From assembly GCA_030248295.1 (NCBI GenBank), contig JASANH010000095.1:1-64000 (forward strand): a stretch of DNA of 64,000 nt, written 5' to 3'. This DNA comes from Mesodorylaimus sp. YZB2_4 (Eukaryota; Nematoda; Enoplea; Dorylaimida; Dorylaimidae). The stretch's first letter is position 1. Every line of letters begins with the position of its first letter. The notes under the pieces are model-generated. The model did no database searches and was not told the DNA's origin. It saw only the letters and a list, made by a program, of their open reading frames with translations. Of this stretch, positions 1 to 11,659 are shown in pieces. A program made the position numbers and the translations under genes.

Positions 1-372
1 CACCGTTGCACTCATGGGTTATGTGTTTACACTAATGTGTGAATAAATGCACCAGCACGGGGAGGAAAGTGTGGTTGGAACTGATTAGGAATGGGTGCAC
101 CAGCACTGAGATGTGGTATGAGAGATATGGTAGGAAGGAAAGGGATATTTTTATTAGTGTACCAGGGCGGTCAGTGCCGGTAGCACCAGGAGGAAGGTCA
201 ATGGGTCAAGAAGAAAGGTCACATCGGGGCAACGAGGTCGGTCGAGGTCAATAAGAAGGGCGACTGAGGGCAGTGGAAGAAATGACGAGGTCAAAAAGAA
301 AGGCAAGACCAACGGGCAATGGAGGATGGCCGAGAAAGAAGAAGCTTGGGGTCAAGCTTCCCCAACGGGGGG

Positions 373-1277
373 TAGTGTGTTGTGAATGTGCCATTCCGGT
401 ACAGTAACCTCACCTTCCCGCCCGTTTGCGATTCGAATCCGACGAAAACAAACGGATTAGGAGGCGGATTAGTGGCGGCCCGGACGACCAAAACAGGGTC
501 GTAAATTTGGACGGTGGACAATGGTCGCGGACGGACCAGGTGGACGACAGCCCATCGAGCGGCGATTGCGAGGTCGAGGCCGCAGCGAAAGGCACGTGCG
601 GTGCCTATGCCGAGTGTGGTGAGCCTGGACGGGGCACGTGCTGCCGTCGGGACATACTCGCCGCCTCAGCATTGGGCCTCGCCGCGACCTCAAGATCAGC
701 GGGTGGCGTCCACGTGCGGCAGACGCCGACCAACGACCACCTCGGAGGAGATCGAGAACAGCGACTAGGGGGCGCTCGAGGACGAACTAGAGGGCGCTCG
801 TTACCGGTGAAGACCCCGCGAGAGTGGATGTGATTGGAAGATCTAGGATGATGATGACCCGCCTTCCGGTGCACTGTGCCTGATTTTGTACAGTTTGGTG
901 AGTTCAGTAAGAAGATCGGTATCAGATTCAGTCGTTTCGAGTTCGTCTTGTCTTATTGGTTTGTTCGCCTTATTCGCGAGGCGATTGAGGCGACGAGGCG
1001 ACAAGGCGGTGCAGCGAGGCGAACGACTGGACTGGACTGGACTCGAGTGTGTGGCGTTGGGGTTTCAAGTGGTCGAACGGCTTGGGACAAGGGCTTTCTC
1101 AAGGCATAGCCCCTGACCGTTGGAGCGCTTTGGATCAGCTTTGGTTCACGGGTACCAGAGCTGTTGCGTAAGTTGAGTGGTGTGTTTCAACTCGCAGTAG
1201 GCTTCTTAGGTGGCCATTAAACATCTGAGTGGTGGCACCGGGTAACGGTAGGTTCAAGAACAGGTTAGGATAAAACA
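373..1277. repeat. LTR-like repeat, first of two tandem copies
   Basis: About 905 bp, repeated almost exactly at 1285-2188; the only difference I noticed is one extra C near 679. If the boundary is set at 378, the unit starts TGTTGTGAATG and ends GGATAAAACA, a TG...CA layout typical of LTRs. Only a few bases separate the two copies, so no internal retrotransposon sequence lies between them. The ORFs in the unit occur in several overlapping frames and I do not treat them as genes. It could be an LTR pair or a simple segmental duplication. Confidence 0.6.
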
Positions 1278-1284
1278 TAAAAAT

Positions 1285-2188
1285 TAGTGTGTTGTGAATG
1301 TGCCATTCCGGTACAGTAACCTCACCTTCCCGCCCGTTTGCGATTCGAATCCGACGAAAACAAACGGATTAGGAGGCGGATTAGTGGCGGCCCGGACGAC
1401 CAAAACAGGGTCGTAAATTTGGACGGTGGACAATGGTCGCGGACGGACCAGGTGGACGACAGCCCATCGAGCGGCGATTGCGAGGTCGAGGCCGCAGCGA
1501 AAGGCACGTGCGGTGCCTATGCCGAGTGTGGTGAGCCTGGACGGGGCACGTGCTGCCGTCGGGACATACTCGCCGCCTCAGCATTGGGCTCGCCGCGACC
1601 TCAAGATCAGCGGGTGGCGTCCACGTGCGGCAGACGCCGACCAACGACCACCTCGGAGGAGATCGAGAACAGCGACTAGGGGGCGCTCGAGGACGAACTA
1701 GAGGGCGCTCGTTACCGGTGAAGACCCCGCGAGAGTGGATGTGATTGGAAGATCTAGGATGATGATGACCCGCCTTCCGGTGCACTGTGCCTGATTTTGT
1801 ACAGTTTGGTGAGTTCAGTAAGAAGATCGGTATCAGATTCAGTCGTTTCGAGTTCGTCTTGTCTTATTGGTTTGTTCGCCTTATTCGCGAGGCGATTGAG
1901 GCGACGAGGCGACAAGGCGGTGCAGCGAGGCGAACGACTGGACTGGACTGGACTCGAGTGTGTGGCGTTGGGGTTTCAAGTGGTCGAACGGCTTGGGACA
2001 AGGGCTTTCTCAAGGCATAGCCCCTGACCGTTGGAGCGCTTTGGATCAGCTTTGGTTCACGGGTACCAGAGCTGTTGCGTAAGTTGAGTGGTGTGTTTCA
2101 ACTCGCAGTAGGCTTCTTAGGTGGCCATTAAACATCTGAGTGGTGGCACCGGGTAACGGTAGGTTCAAGAACAGGTTAGGATAAAACA
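1285..2188. repeat. LTR-like repeat, second tandem copy
   Basis: Second copy of the 373-1277 unit, same orientation, ending at the same TAAAACA before unrelated sequence. No convincing target-site duplication is visible outside the pair. Near-identity implies a recent duplication or gene conversion. Confidence 0.6.
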
Positions 2189-2930
2189 CAAGCTCTGGGC
2201 TCAGCCTCTATCGTTTATTCGACTGGGCGCCTTCGTGCCAAAAAAAATAAATGTTTTCTTTCAAGTTAATACATTACTCGAATGTATGAAAGACCGACGA
2301 AAGAACTCATCATCGAACAGCAGGAAAAATTGCATTTCACACGACGCGTCTTACATTTTGAAATTGGAAATCATCATTTGTGCGGCTATACGATCGGTAT
2401 TCTGCCCTTCATGCCGAAGGGCGACTGATGTTGCTGCCATTGCATATTGTCTAACAGAAGAATGTTGAATTTCGTTTAAAAATAAAAAAAAATTTGAGTG
2501 CATGTACTCATGTTGACGATTCCATCAAAAACTTCTCGGTGCTGTCCTGAATCGACTGATTAAACCCGCTGATCACAATCATCATCACAAAAGAACCTCT
2601 TGGGGGAGGGGGGCTCGACATTGCCTTCGATGCCGAGCTTGTTCATCCTCGCACAAATCGGCCCCACAATAAGCGCAAGGCGCATGCTGGTTTAACTTGT
2701 GCAAGTTGACTTTGATCACTTCTTTATCTCACACAATGCACCACTCATAGTCAGTGAGACCCTTGCGGACTTTCTTCGTCAACGGTTCTCACGAAGGCAT
2801 TGAGGGGGTGGAATGTGAGCCATTGACCATCGACCGAATCGTACGACGGAAACCGATAATGCTTTAACCATTTTTATCATATGAATATTCCGCCCTTAGA
2901 TAGATAGATATTTTATCATGGTCCCAAGCA
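2189..2930. other. no gene recognised
   Basis: AT-leaning sequence with only short unsupported ORFs. I see no repeat, RNA gene or conserved motif here. Confidence 0.4.
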
Positions 2931-4402
2931 TCACTTTCCGTTTCTCTCACGAAAACTCCTCCAACCACAATCTCTTAGACATGGTCTGGCCAATGACGTG
3001 CGCCATTTATTTCCTCCGCTTGCGCCTACCCTCCCTTCCCCCCCTCCTCCTTCCAATGCTGGGGCGGCGAGAATACCCCGACGGTAGCACGTGCCTCTTG
3101 AATGAATCATATTGCACAGAAAAGTGTTTACTACGTATCGTATGCCGTGCAGGCAGTGCTTACCTCGGTTTGGCTGACGTATTGATGGCTGGAAGGGCCA
3201 GATAGCAGCTTGTCTGCTCCACCAATAAGCAGGTTGGCATGGCGGGCGGTGATGCTTCCGATGGTGGAACCTAGACCTTGGATTACACTGACTACTGCTG
3301 CACCTGTTCTCTTCAGGGTCTGGTACACAGCAGCTGGGTCGAATGAGTGTTCCGCAGTGTAGTTCAAGAGGCGTTGTACCTGGTCTTCCAGAATCATCTG
3401 TGTGAACACGTAGGTTCGTAATAGGGCAACATGTCAAATGATGACAGCGAGTTTATCGTGAAAAATGGATGGGGCATCAAAGGTGAAGATTTTCCAATCA
3501 CCTCGCCACACAACGCCACACAGGGTAATGGGAACCTCGGCTACATGAACGGGACCAGTGATGGTTTGCCATCGTGTGATGGCGGTGTTTGGTAGTGGGC
3601 GTGGATAGATTCCTGTCACATGGTGCAGACATGACACTGGCGGCGCTTGGGAGACTGAATCTCTGCTCACAGGGACGACAAACATGGTTGTGTTGTCGAT
3701 ATTGACTGGTAAATATTCATAGCAGATGCCGTTTACTGACTTGTTCTAGTAGCCTGGCGGCCTGGCGGCCTGGACTTGGCGGCACTGTAAAATCATTAGC
3801 GCGTCCCCAACAAAGGTAGCATGGATGGATTCCTGCATGGTCAATGCACGGGCTCCAAGGGTGGGGTCTAGACAGAGGAGCTGCCATATTAGATGCAGAT
3901 GGCGTTTAGCTGCTCGGCGTAACTCGAGCCAGACTGTGCGAAAATGGCTGTTTTCTATTTCCATCAGTTTTGTTTCGGGGTATTGAAGTTTAGGGTTTAT
4001 TGGGTCACTCTCATTGGCAGCCCAGGGGCTAGTTTCTAGTTTTCTTATGTTCATCCAGTGGCGGATGACGGTGTCATGGGTCGTGCTAGTATGCGGGATG
4101 CGGATGATTGCACCTTGAGCTGTTAGGAATGCGCGGGCCAGGTTGCAGAGGAATGTTTGGCGCGTTACTGTGAGAGAAATCTGGGCACTGTAAATGTTCA
4201 CGTATGGCCCTGCGATGGTCGCATTATGTGTGTTGGCGTACTGAAATTGGCATGGGATGTGGAGTGCAGTATGTTTCCATATAACAGTGTCGTCGGTCAT
4301 GGTGCACTGTCTAGAGCTTGGGTGGCAACCTCCTACATCGCCAAGGTCGGAAGAGACGGTGGTGCCGTCTGCGGTTGCAATGTGTCCATGCTCGATAAAC
4401 AA
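2931..4402 (-). pseudogene. broken ORF cluster, possibly a retroelement envelope-like glycoprotein
   Basis: Three minus-strand open segments follow one another (4402-3746, 3685-3434, 3437-2931) separated by stops or frame changes, as in one decayed protein of roughly 450-500 residues. The first segment has several Cys residues and potential N-glycosylation sites. The last has a glycine- and valine-rich hydrophobic stretch around 3300-3200. This layout would fit a surface glycoprotein next to a retroelement, and gypsy pol remains lie just to the right on the opposite strand. I do not recognise the family from sequence alone, so the glycoprotein reading is inference. Confidence 0.3.
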
Positions 4403-4426
4403 GTTAGACGCGGAGCTGCAATGTTC

Positions 4427-5390
4427 GCAGCAGCAGTATTTGCATTTCCACGTAAATTGACCAAGGCTGAAAGGAACTAAGCTGCATGGGAGCTGGAAGC
4501 TCTTGCCGTTGTTTCAGCCTTGAACCATTTCCAGCCATACATTCATGAGCAGCGAGTAAATGTCATCACCACAACACTGCACTGAAATCAATTTTTGAAA
4601 AGCCCAATCCAAACCCACGGATTGCCCGGTGGGGCATCGTTGTGCAGAAATACCAACTGAACTTCAAATATCGCCCAGGGAAAGAGAATAATGGAGATGC
4701 GTTGTCTCGCCCACCATTCACCAATGAGCGAACCTACATTGACTTGGAAACCGCAATGCTGCGTTGGGCAGTAATCCAGCCATCACTGTCACCAGAAGTC
4801 GATCGTGTTCGTCCTGAGTCGGTTGAGCAGAATCACATCAGCATGACACTCATGCTCTCAACACGTTCGCGTGTCCTCAAACCGCCCAACGAAGAAGCCC
4901 TTGCCCATGGCCACTCGTCAGCCAGCGCGAAAGAACCAAACGCGCAACCGAATCCTGCTGACGAAATCTATCTGGAAATGCAAGAAATGATCGAGGCGCA
5001 AAAACAAGATATATTTTTAGGACCACTTTACGTTCACTGTGCATGCACCAGGTGCCCAGCCGAACCCAGCAGTAGTTAAGGCTGCAAGGAATTTCATACT
5101 GGAAAATCGCCTTCTGCGTTAGAAAATCCCAAACACAGAAGAGCAACCCACTGGCCAACAAACTCGTATTGCCGTGGCGGCACAATTGACCACGAAAGTA
5201 TACTCCAATTGCATCATGACAGCACATTTGCTGGGCACCCAGGCGTCAAGAAAACACTCGAGCGCATCAAGCAGCAATACCATTGGCCAACAATGCGCAA
5301 GGACGTGACCGACCATGTCAACGCCTGCTTGATATGTGCGAGCCATAAAGCGCCGCCACCACCGCCAGAAATCGTGGGAGCGGTCGGAGA
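4427..5390 (+). pseudogene. Ty3/gypsy pol remnant (RNase H end to integrase zinc-binding domain)
   Basis: The plus strand encodes the end of a gypsy RNase H (KLTKAERN, then EALAVVSALNHF near 4455-4530). The RNase H/connection tail follows (YRPGKENNGDALSRPP, 4666-4713). An integrase H2C2 zinc-binding domain lies at 5209-5345, with HHDSTFAGHPGVKKT, then WP, then C-x2-C. In-frame stops (for example after KAERN) and frame changes break it. Reverse transcriptase and the integrase catalytic core are absent, so it is a truncated dead copy. The domain order and motifs are characteristic of Ty3/gypsy retrotransposons. Confidence 0.8.
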
Positions 5391-5559
5391 GGAGGTAAGG
5401 ATAGTTGCTTTGCTTGCTGCTTTAGGGTTCAGGAGAATGTGCGAAATAAGAAATAGCTGGGCAGGGCGAGATAGTGCGGAAAGGTGAACAAGGAACTGTC
5501 AGGAAAACCTGTACACCCTGTACTGCATTTTTGCTGCCTCATGTTCGGTAATGCCGATT

Positions 5560-5877
5560 TCAGGAGTGGCCGACTGGTCGTAATGCTAGTTGTCCGTCGC
5601 CTAGTTGACCATAGCCTAGTTGACCGTGTCCGCCCTTTTGAGCCGCATACTCCTCGTTACGTGTTTGTATTTGAGCACAAAGTTCAGTTTTCATGCCCGT
5701 CACCTCCTCGAGGAACTTTTGAACACTGACGTTGAGTAGGTTCAAATGTTGACTCGAATTCATCACGGCCTTGGTTTCAATTGTAGAGAGCACTTCAGAT
5801 TCGATTTTTGCTCTTGCTCTCTTCACCTCGCGGCCTTCTAATAACGGGGCGTTTTTAGTGCTTCGCTTGGAAGGCAA
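5560..5877 (-). CDS. hypothetical coil-forming ORF with GGTCAACTAGG-type repeat tail
   Basis: A 105-residue ORF starting MPSKRSTKNAP. It has a basic N-terminus with a possible nuclear signal, then a helical segment (ESEVLSTIETKAV onward). Its C-terminal part (GQLGYGQLGDGQL) comes from a short DNA repeat of GGTCAACTAGGC type. It lies just downstream of the RING gene on the same strand. I recognise no domain. It could be a real small exon or a chance ORF over a repeat. Confidence 0.25.
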   Translation of the reverse strand: MPSKRSTKNAPLLEGREVKRARAKIESEVLSTIETKAVMNSSQHLNLLNVSVQKFLEEVTGMKTELCAQIQTRNEEYAAQKGGHGQLGYGQLGDGQLALRPVGHS

Positions 5878-5897
5878 GTTTGGCAGCGAAGCTTTGT

Positions 5898-6862
5898 CTA
5901 GTTCCCATCTTCCATTATGTTCGCATCCCCAAACACGGAATGCATATTATTCACCGAATCTAACACCGCACCACGCACGTCCTCATTGGTCGTGAATATT
6001 TCGGTTAGCAGCTGGGTTTGCCCGCATGAAGCACATTTCCCACGTTGCACCGAAAATTTCTCCATCACATGCAACATTTCCTTTAAAAACTAAATCTTTT
6101 GATTCTCAACTACATCTAAAATCTAAAGATTACCTTACACAGCGGATCTTTTCGAATATCACTGGCCAAACTCCAGGCGCGGCAGACGGGACATCGAACG
6201 TGCCTCTTGCGAACAAAAAGCCTGCCGCATTTCTCACCTCGTTCCCCATGCTTTTTGGTGCAGCGGGGATATTGCCCCCTGACGAGAGAAGTCCGGAAGC
6301 CCTCGCACCTCACGTTAGGCGTGTTCCAATTTCGGCACGGATGTCCGTGAACATTGTGGTCTGACTTTGTGCACTTGAAACATAATTTATGGTTACATGA
6401 AAACGCCATTGGTTCGTCCATCGGGCCAAGACAAATAGGGCAGTCGGATAATCTTCTCCAAGTTTGCTCATCGGTGGCTTCTGTTGCCAAAACACTGAGT
6501 GACCCCGCATGGATTGCAATGCTGTGCTTAGATTCTGTAATACCACGGCCTTCGGTGTTGAGGTAACTGCGGTTAGTCAGATCCATTTGGACAAGGAAAT
6601 CGCCGCTCGGCGCGAGTGAGGTACATGGAATTTTAGAAGATATAAAAGCAGGGATCACTGAACTGGCACCAGACTGACCGCAAGAAGGACTAGAAATTGA
6701 GCTCGGGTCATTTCCAAGGACGTAAAAAACTTCGAGTGCTTCTTGTGTGACGATAAACTCTTGTTCTATATTGTGCGCTAATGACCATGTGGATGAGGTG
6801 ACAATTGGAGACGTGCCCGAACCTTTCGTTTGAATGTGGGTTGTGCAAAGCCGCCTTCAGCC
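5898..6862 (-). CDS. RING-type zinc-finger protein, two exons
   Basis: Exon 1 runs from about 6862 to 6134 and exon 2 from 6080 to 5898, joined in phase by a 53-nt GT-AG intron (6081-6133). Exon 1 carries a RING-like array: CPICLGPMDEP, CNHKLCFKC, a long insertion with more Cys and His, then CPVC. This suggests E3 ubiquitin-ligase activity. Exon 2 adds a CASCGQ pair and an acidic end (NIMEDGN, stop). The frame is open upstream of the first Met, so the true 5' end is not fixed. The roughly 50-residue insertion between the RING halves is longer than usual. Possible E2 binding is inference from the fold family. Confidence 0.65.
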
Positions 6863-7544
6863 CCGTGATTCGAAGACTCGTATTCATCATCGCTAAGGAT
6901 GATTAGAAGGATTGCAGAGGCCGTATTCCAAGCAGTCTTCAGCATAGCATCTCCTGGGCGCTGGTGAACCATTTTGGAAGTCTCCATCCACCAAGCGGTT
7001 CTTCAGACTGTTGTGTCTGAAAATCCGAGACATCCAAGTTATCTGGGCAGTACTTTTTTCCCTACACGTTTTTGTGAAAGCACCACACCCTCCTGTGATT
7101 TATAGTATGTTAACCGTTACATCCTAATGCACAAAAGAGAGCACCACGATCGGCAAGGTTATAGCGGCTTTTGTTAGGCGGCAGTCATTTTCTCAAAAAT
7201 AAGCGAGCTATTTCGAGAAGTCGTCTTTTAGTACGTGGGCCAGTTTCAGAACAAGGACTTATCTCCACTCAATTTACTGCGTTTACCAAATATCTCATTA
7301 AAAGGATTTGCTTCTGATTTTTAAATTTGAAAGCATTTATTTCGTTTCCCTGTGATCATTTTTCACAATCAACCTTATTTATCAGCACCTATTCAACCAG
7401 CAGGCGCCGTCGAGACGTCCTCTTTGACTTCCCCTTCGCAAGGCTCAACTGATTATCCAGTTCCAGTATCTGGGAGCTACTTCAGATTTAATTAAATCTC
7501 GAGTTACACGCCTCCTACGCACGCTCCACGCTCCAAGAAAGTGA

Positions 7545-7739
7545 ATGACCCAAATTCGATTCGCTCCGAAATATGCTCATCGAAATGCGCGAGAAAGAAA
7601 GCGAGTCCATACTGAAAACGAAACACTTTCGGTCATGAAAAGTCTAGTTGGTGGACGAAACAAGCAAGAAATCGTACAAAACGCTTTAAAGCATATGACC
7701 AAACTCAATGAAAAGTGTCAGTCGATCGGTCGGGCTTTT
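7545..7739 (+). CDS. basic helix-loop-helix transcription-factor-like exon
   Basis: The frame reads HRNARERKRVHTENETL as a bHLH basic region and helix 1, then a short loop (VGGRNKQ) and helix 2 (IVQNALKHMTKLNEK). The NARERxRV core is the DNA-contacting signature of atonal/twist-type bHLH proteins, which dimerise and bind E-boxes. The ORF stays open to 8033, but that tail overlaps a tRNA-like repeat and is probably not coding. A partial copy of this exon lies at 8286-8385. No upstream exons are identified. Confidence 0.55.
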
Positions 7740-7850
7740 AACAGGATTGTTACCTTGATCTTGAGGTCATGTTCATGTTCATTTTCATATTTAATCATAT
7801 CACCAAACGCTTATGCGCACTCGAGGGTGAAGGGACACATTTTACACGAA

Positions 7851-7937
7851 ATGATTTACTGGCCCGCGAGTCGAACACTCGCCCGTGGCTGCGCACCTGG
7901 CGTGAGAGGTGGACGCCTAACCCACCAGGTCATTTCT
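7851..7937 (-). repeat. tRNA-derived SINE-like or degenerate tRNA sequence
   Basis: On the minus strand GACCTGGTGGGTTAGGCG resembles a pol III A box and D arm. CACCT...AGGTG can form an anticodon-like stem around CTCACGCC. GTGTTCGACTCGC matches a B box inside a GCGAG/CTCGC stem. The acceptor stem pairs poorly, so a functional tRNA is unlikely. A tRNA-derived SINE head or pseudo-tRNA fits best. Confidence 0.4.
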
Positions 7938-8017
7938 AACACTATTCCCCCCAACATACCTCTAACTAACCGCACATGGTTTGAAAAATCCCAGTTATCC
8001 TCTTACGCAATAATATT

Positions 8018-8188
8018 GAGGAAATCTGAATAGGAATACGAAAGCAAAGTTTTGCCGTCAATATTCTTCTCACGAAATACTTTACAGTATTTCTCATAGT
8101 CGATTTCGACTAGCCAAGACACGACGTTGTTTACTGTCCACGTTTCGCCAATCGATTTTTCATCGTCTCGTTCACTTCTGTTGTCCAT
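8018..8188 (-). CDS. SAM-domain protein, first coding exon
   Basis: Starts MDNRSERDDEK and runs into TWTVNNVVSWLVEIDYEKY, then FREKNIDGKTLLSYSYSDFLNI. This matches the first helices of a sterile alpha motif (W..V..WL....Y...F....I.G..LL). The frame then meets ATTATTGC|GTAAGAG, a good splice donor near 8017, so the rest of the domain should be in another exon that I could not find. SAM domains mediate protein-protein or RNA contacts. The start codon lies 9 bp from the edge of an inverted repeat at 8197, so this may be a captured or disrupted gene. Confidence 0.5.
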
Positions 8189-8285
8189 TATGTTCCCATA
8201 CGCACTGTGCTCGATGTTGAAGTTTAGTTTCGCACACCAACTTCTCTACAAGTACTAGTCTGTTCCTGCAGCGGTCTTCGATGCA

Positions 8286-8385
8286 AAGCTCCTAAAAATG
8301 CTCGTCGAAATGCGCGAGAAAAAAAGCGAGTCCATACTTTAAACGAAACACTTTGGGTCATGAAAAGTCTAGTTGGTGGACGAAG
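8286..8385 (+). pseudogene. partial copy of the bHLH exon
   Basis: About 95 bp similar to 7565-7660, covering the basic region and helix 1. A deletion in the AGAAAGAAAGCG tract shifts the frame and a stop (TAA at 8339-8341) follows. It is not functional and marks a local duplication into the 8197-8968 inverted-repeat segment. Confidence 0.6.
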
Positions 8386-8390
8386 CATAC

Positions 8391-8740
8391 CTGCGGCGTT
8401 GGGATGATCATTGTATTGTCCATTCCACTCTTGACTTCCCAAAACTGGCCAAGCTGCTTCAACCATGTCGTACGGCTCGGAGGCTCCAACTGACTGTGCT
8501 TCGCGCGCAGGTTGCCGCTGCCGCTCCTGCTGCTCACGTTCTTGCTGCAGTTCTTGCAGTTGTTGTTGACGCAACTCTGCAGCCGTTGGACCCACTCGAC
8601 CTTTTCCAGGCTCGCTAAATCTGGCTAAGTTGCGGCGGCCATTTTGCAAGCTTGGGCAAAAGTGACGACCAGCCCCGTCCGCGAATAACAGTTTGTGGCG
8701 TACAACGAAAACCCTGTTATTCGATCCGTACCAAAACGTC
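8391..8740 (-). CDS. putative internal exon, Q/E/R-rich coiled coil
   Basis: A 350-nt open segment with a TTTTCAG acceptor just above 8740 and a GTATGC donor just below 8391. The open frame contains AAELRQQQLQELQQEREQQE, strongly helical and likely coiled coil, followed by a neutral tail (WPVLGSQEWNGQYNDH). No domain is recognised. It lies inside the inverted-repeat-bounded segment with the bHLH fragment. It may be a genuine host exon, a captured one, or a low-complexity artefact. Confidence 0.35.
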
Positions 8741-8968
8741 CTGAAAAGGGGGCGGAAACATAAATAAGATGCGATGAGATTAGTAGAAGGACATGATTTA
8801 GTAGGTACTCGAGGAAAGAAAAAGTGGGACGGAGAAGAAATAAAAACGTTATGTTGACTGGAATAGATGTGTTTGGGTTGAAGTCGAAGACCACTGAAGT
8901 AACAGACCAGTACTTTTAGAAGAGTTGGTGTGCGAAACAAAACTTCAACATCGAGCACAGTGCGTATG

Positions 8969-11655
8969 TTAAGATAGTGAGATAAGATAATACGCAGACT
9001 GTCCGTGGGTCACATCGGGTCTACTGACCACCCACTCGACTCCTGCTATTGAACAACGATTTTATTTGGGCCCCAAGCTGATCAAGAAAGTTGACTATAC
9101 CTCTTTTAAACTGCCTTTCAAGCGAAAAGCTGCGACCAGATGAAAACGGAAGATTCCTCGAGCGCTCCAACCTGTTGTTCTATGGATGAACTGGCGAGTG
9201 CGTCGGCAGTTTTCTGAAACGACTCAATGGATATGGCCGCATCCATGGATGGACAGATGGGAAAACCCTCCTCCTTCTAACTCTGCGGGGCGACGCAAGC
9301 GCCTGGCTTCTTTTAAAGAGAGAGGTATGGATCGCGAGCAACGAGCGCAAACCTATAACAGCCCATACCTATTACGCAGAGACTTTAAAAATTTTCGAAA
9401 ATTTAGATAAAATGTGGGGGATTCTGCAGTAGCGGCCAAACATTGTTTTCCACCTCTATTCTGCGGGTGTTTGTAGGTGTTTCGCAATCCTGGCGCATCT
9501 AACGGAATCAAAGACAGTCGGTGGGGGTATCTTGTTGTGACAATATGGTGGGGGTGTGACAATAAGGTCGAGTAAGCAGATATCTAGATTTTTCTCTAGC
9601 TTTGCCTGCCACTGTCATAAGTACCTTCGTGTTTTTGTTGCTTTTGGGAGCAGACTGATACAGACGCACCAAAACCTTGCCCCTGTTTTCCACCGCCGCT
9701 CCAGTGGTTAGTCAAAAGGAAAGGGGAAGTCGTCATCATTTCATAGCAAACACCTTCGGTGCTTGATCAAATTTTACGCATTCTGTGCTCCATCTGGCTC
9801 TAATACGCATTGGTTTAATTCTTTCAAGTTGTTTGCGCCTCCTGTGCACGCACTGGGTGTTTCAGCGCAGTTTCTTGAATCCTGCTTAAGTTAATCTCGC
9901 TTTTTTACTCGTGATTTTGATTGATTTTAATTCATGCAGTAGCTGCTTATTTTATAATAATTGGATTTGTGGTAATTTCAAGAGCATGTGGTAAATTTGA
10001 AGAGCGTTTGCAGTGGTCACTTCAAAATAAGTCAACTCAGACGATTTGGGGCAACATGAGCTCGGCGAACTCATTGAGTTAAAAGCGCCTGGTCGCAGTG
10101 GCACGAAACATTGATACGGATATGGCATTCGACAACTCTGGGATATATTTTCAAGGCCCAAGTGAAGCTCTAACTTCTCCGCCAAAATTGCAGCGAAGTA
10201 GTTCGAATTCCCTCAGTGGTCTTAATTACATTCTCTATTCTGTCGTCTTGTAATAGATACGAAAAAGTCAGGATGGTGCGATTGGTAACTTGGTTTGCAG
10301 AATATACAGACACGCATGAACGATGCCTGTAGAGACGGACGACTACAGCGAATCTATGCGTCGAGGTACGCCACACTATTATATAAACTTGCTTCTGTTG
10401 AGGGCGCCCTTATAAACCTTGAAGGCGCTATGCTGCATGCGATGGTGCAGCCTCGAACTGCGAAGATCCAAGCACCTGTGGCAAACACCGGTCACATTAG
10501 CCTCGTGCTACGCCTCTATATATTTCATTTAATGTTTACGATATTATATGTTCACGGTAAATGAAGTCGATGTGGCTGGTACAAAAATTTTTCAAGTCCC
10601 ACAGTGACAATACAAATCAAGTCAATCTTACATCTCCACTCCTACATTCGTCGAATGAGGTCCGTCGGATGAGGGAGTTAACAAAACGGAAGGCGGTTAT
10701 GAGGTGCAGGATAGTGAAGTGCGAAGGAATGCTATTCTTACGAAGGAATATGGTGACATGCTATGTATGCCTGCTGTATATGCATGCTGCATATTAATGC
10801 CTTTGCTGCTGCGGTAGCGGTGGGTATGAAAATTGTGCGAAAAGTGTGCTCGACTTTTTCGAAGTCTCAGTCACTAAACTGGCCTATGAAAACGTCATAA
10901 CCTGTGATGATACGGTGTTTTACATTCCCATGAATGTTTCATCGATACCTGCATTTTAAATGGAGAATGAAGACTTGGAAGCTGCTTACAAAAGGCCAAA
11001 TCCGATAGGCGCCTTTGGTGGTCAATTGAACTAGCTCGTGCTGTACCTGGTTTAAGTCGTATTCGTGCGGCTGATTTCCTCACGACTCAAGAATCTCACC
11101 AACTGACGAAGCCACCCTGTTTGAAACTTCCAACCAATCAAATTTATGTGCACGAAGTCAATGACAGTCGGACATTCTTAAAAGTCACACAGCGACAACA
11201 GAAAGACAGCTTTGTCCCATCCAAGCCTAGTCTCAACGAAGAAACCCTCAAATTGTTCCGATTTGGCTGAATGCATGTACTTCCTTTCCCAAATCTGGGA
11301 CGGGAATCTATCCCCTTCCTTTCGAAAAAGCAAGGTGATTCACTCAAAAATTCACCCAGTAAAGGAAAGTAGGCAATGTTCAACTATCCGCCGTGTGACA
11401 ATATGTGAAAAATTTTGTTTTAGGGCTGGTGGTGTAGAAAGACGAATTCAACGAAATCGTCTCGAAAGCTGTGGGCTTCGTCGAGCAAACGCTTGGCAAG
11501 GCGCAACCGACTGGGTCGCATAGCAACTCCCCGTCCCGCTATTGGGGACACAACGGCCGTATTGTTTCGTTCTGTTTTGTTGGTGTACACTCAATGTGTT
11601 GTAAGTGCCTCCCAGTGCGCTCTGTCCTGTGATGATATAACTCGTTACCCTTGTA
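8969..11655. other. no clear gene; one diverged repeat copy
   Basis: Only short ORFs without recognisable domains. The stretch about 10190-10375 is a diverged copy of 15640-15825; both contain a GACACGC-TGAACGATG core and AACGGACGACT-CAG, with matching bases upstream. I see no RNA gene or satellite. Confidence 0.4.
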
Positions 11656-11659
11656 GCCA

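Larger units (their letters stand above)
8197..8968. repeat. segment bounded by about 90-bp imperfect inverted repeats
   Basis: 8197-8285 reads CATACGCACTGTGCTCGATG onward, and the reverse complement of 8880-8968 reads nearly the same for about 90 bp. The segment holds a partial bHLH exon copy and a Q/E-rich exon. The layout resembles a MITE-like or Pack-type element with captured gene fragments. No clear target duplication is visible. Confidence 0.5.
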
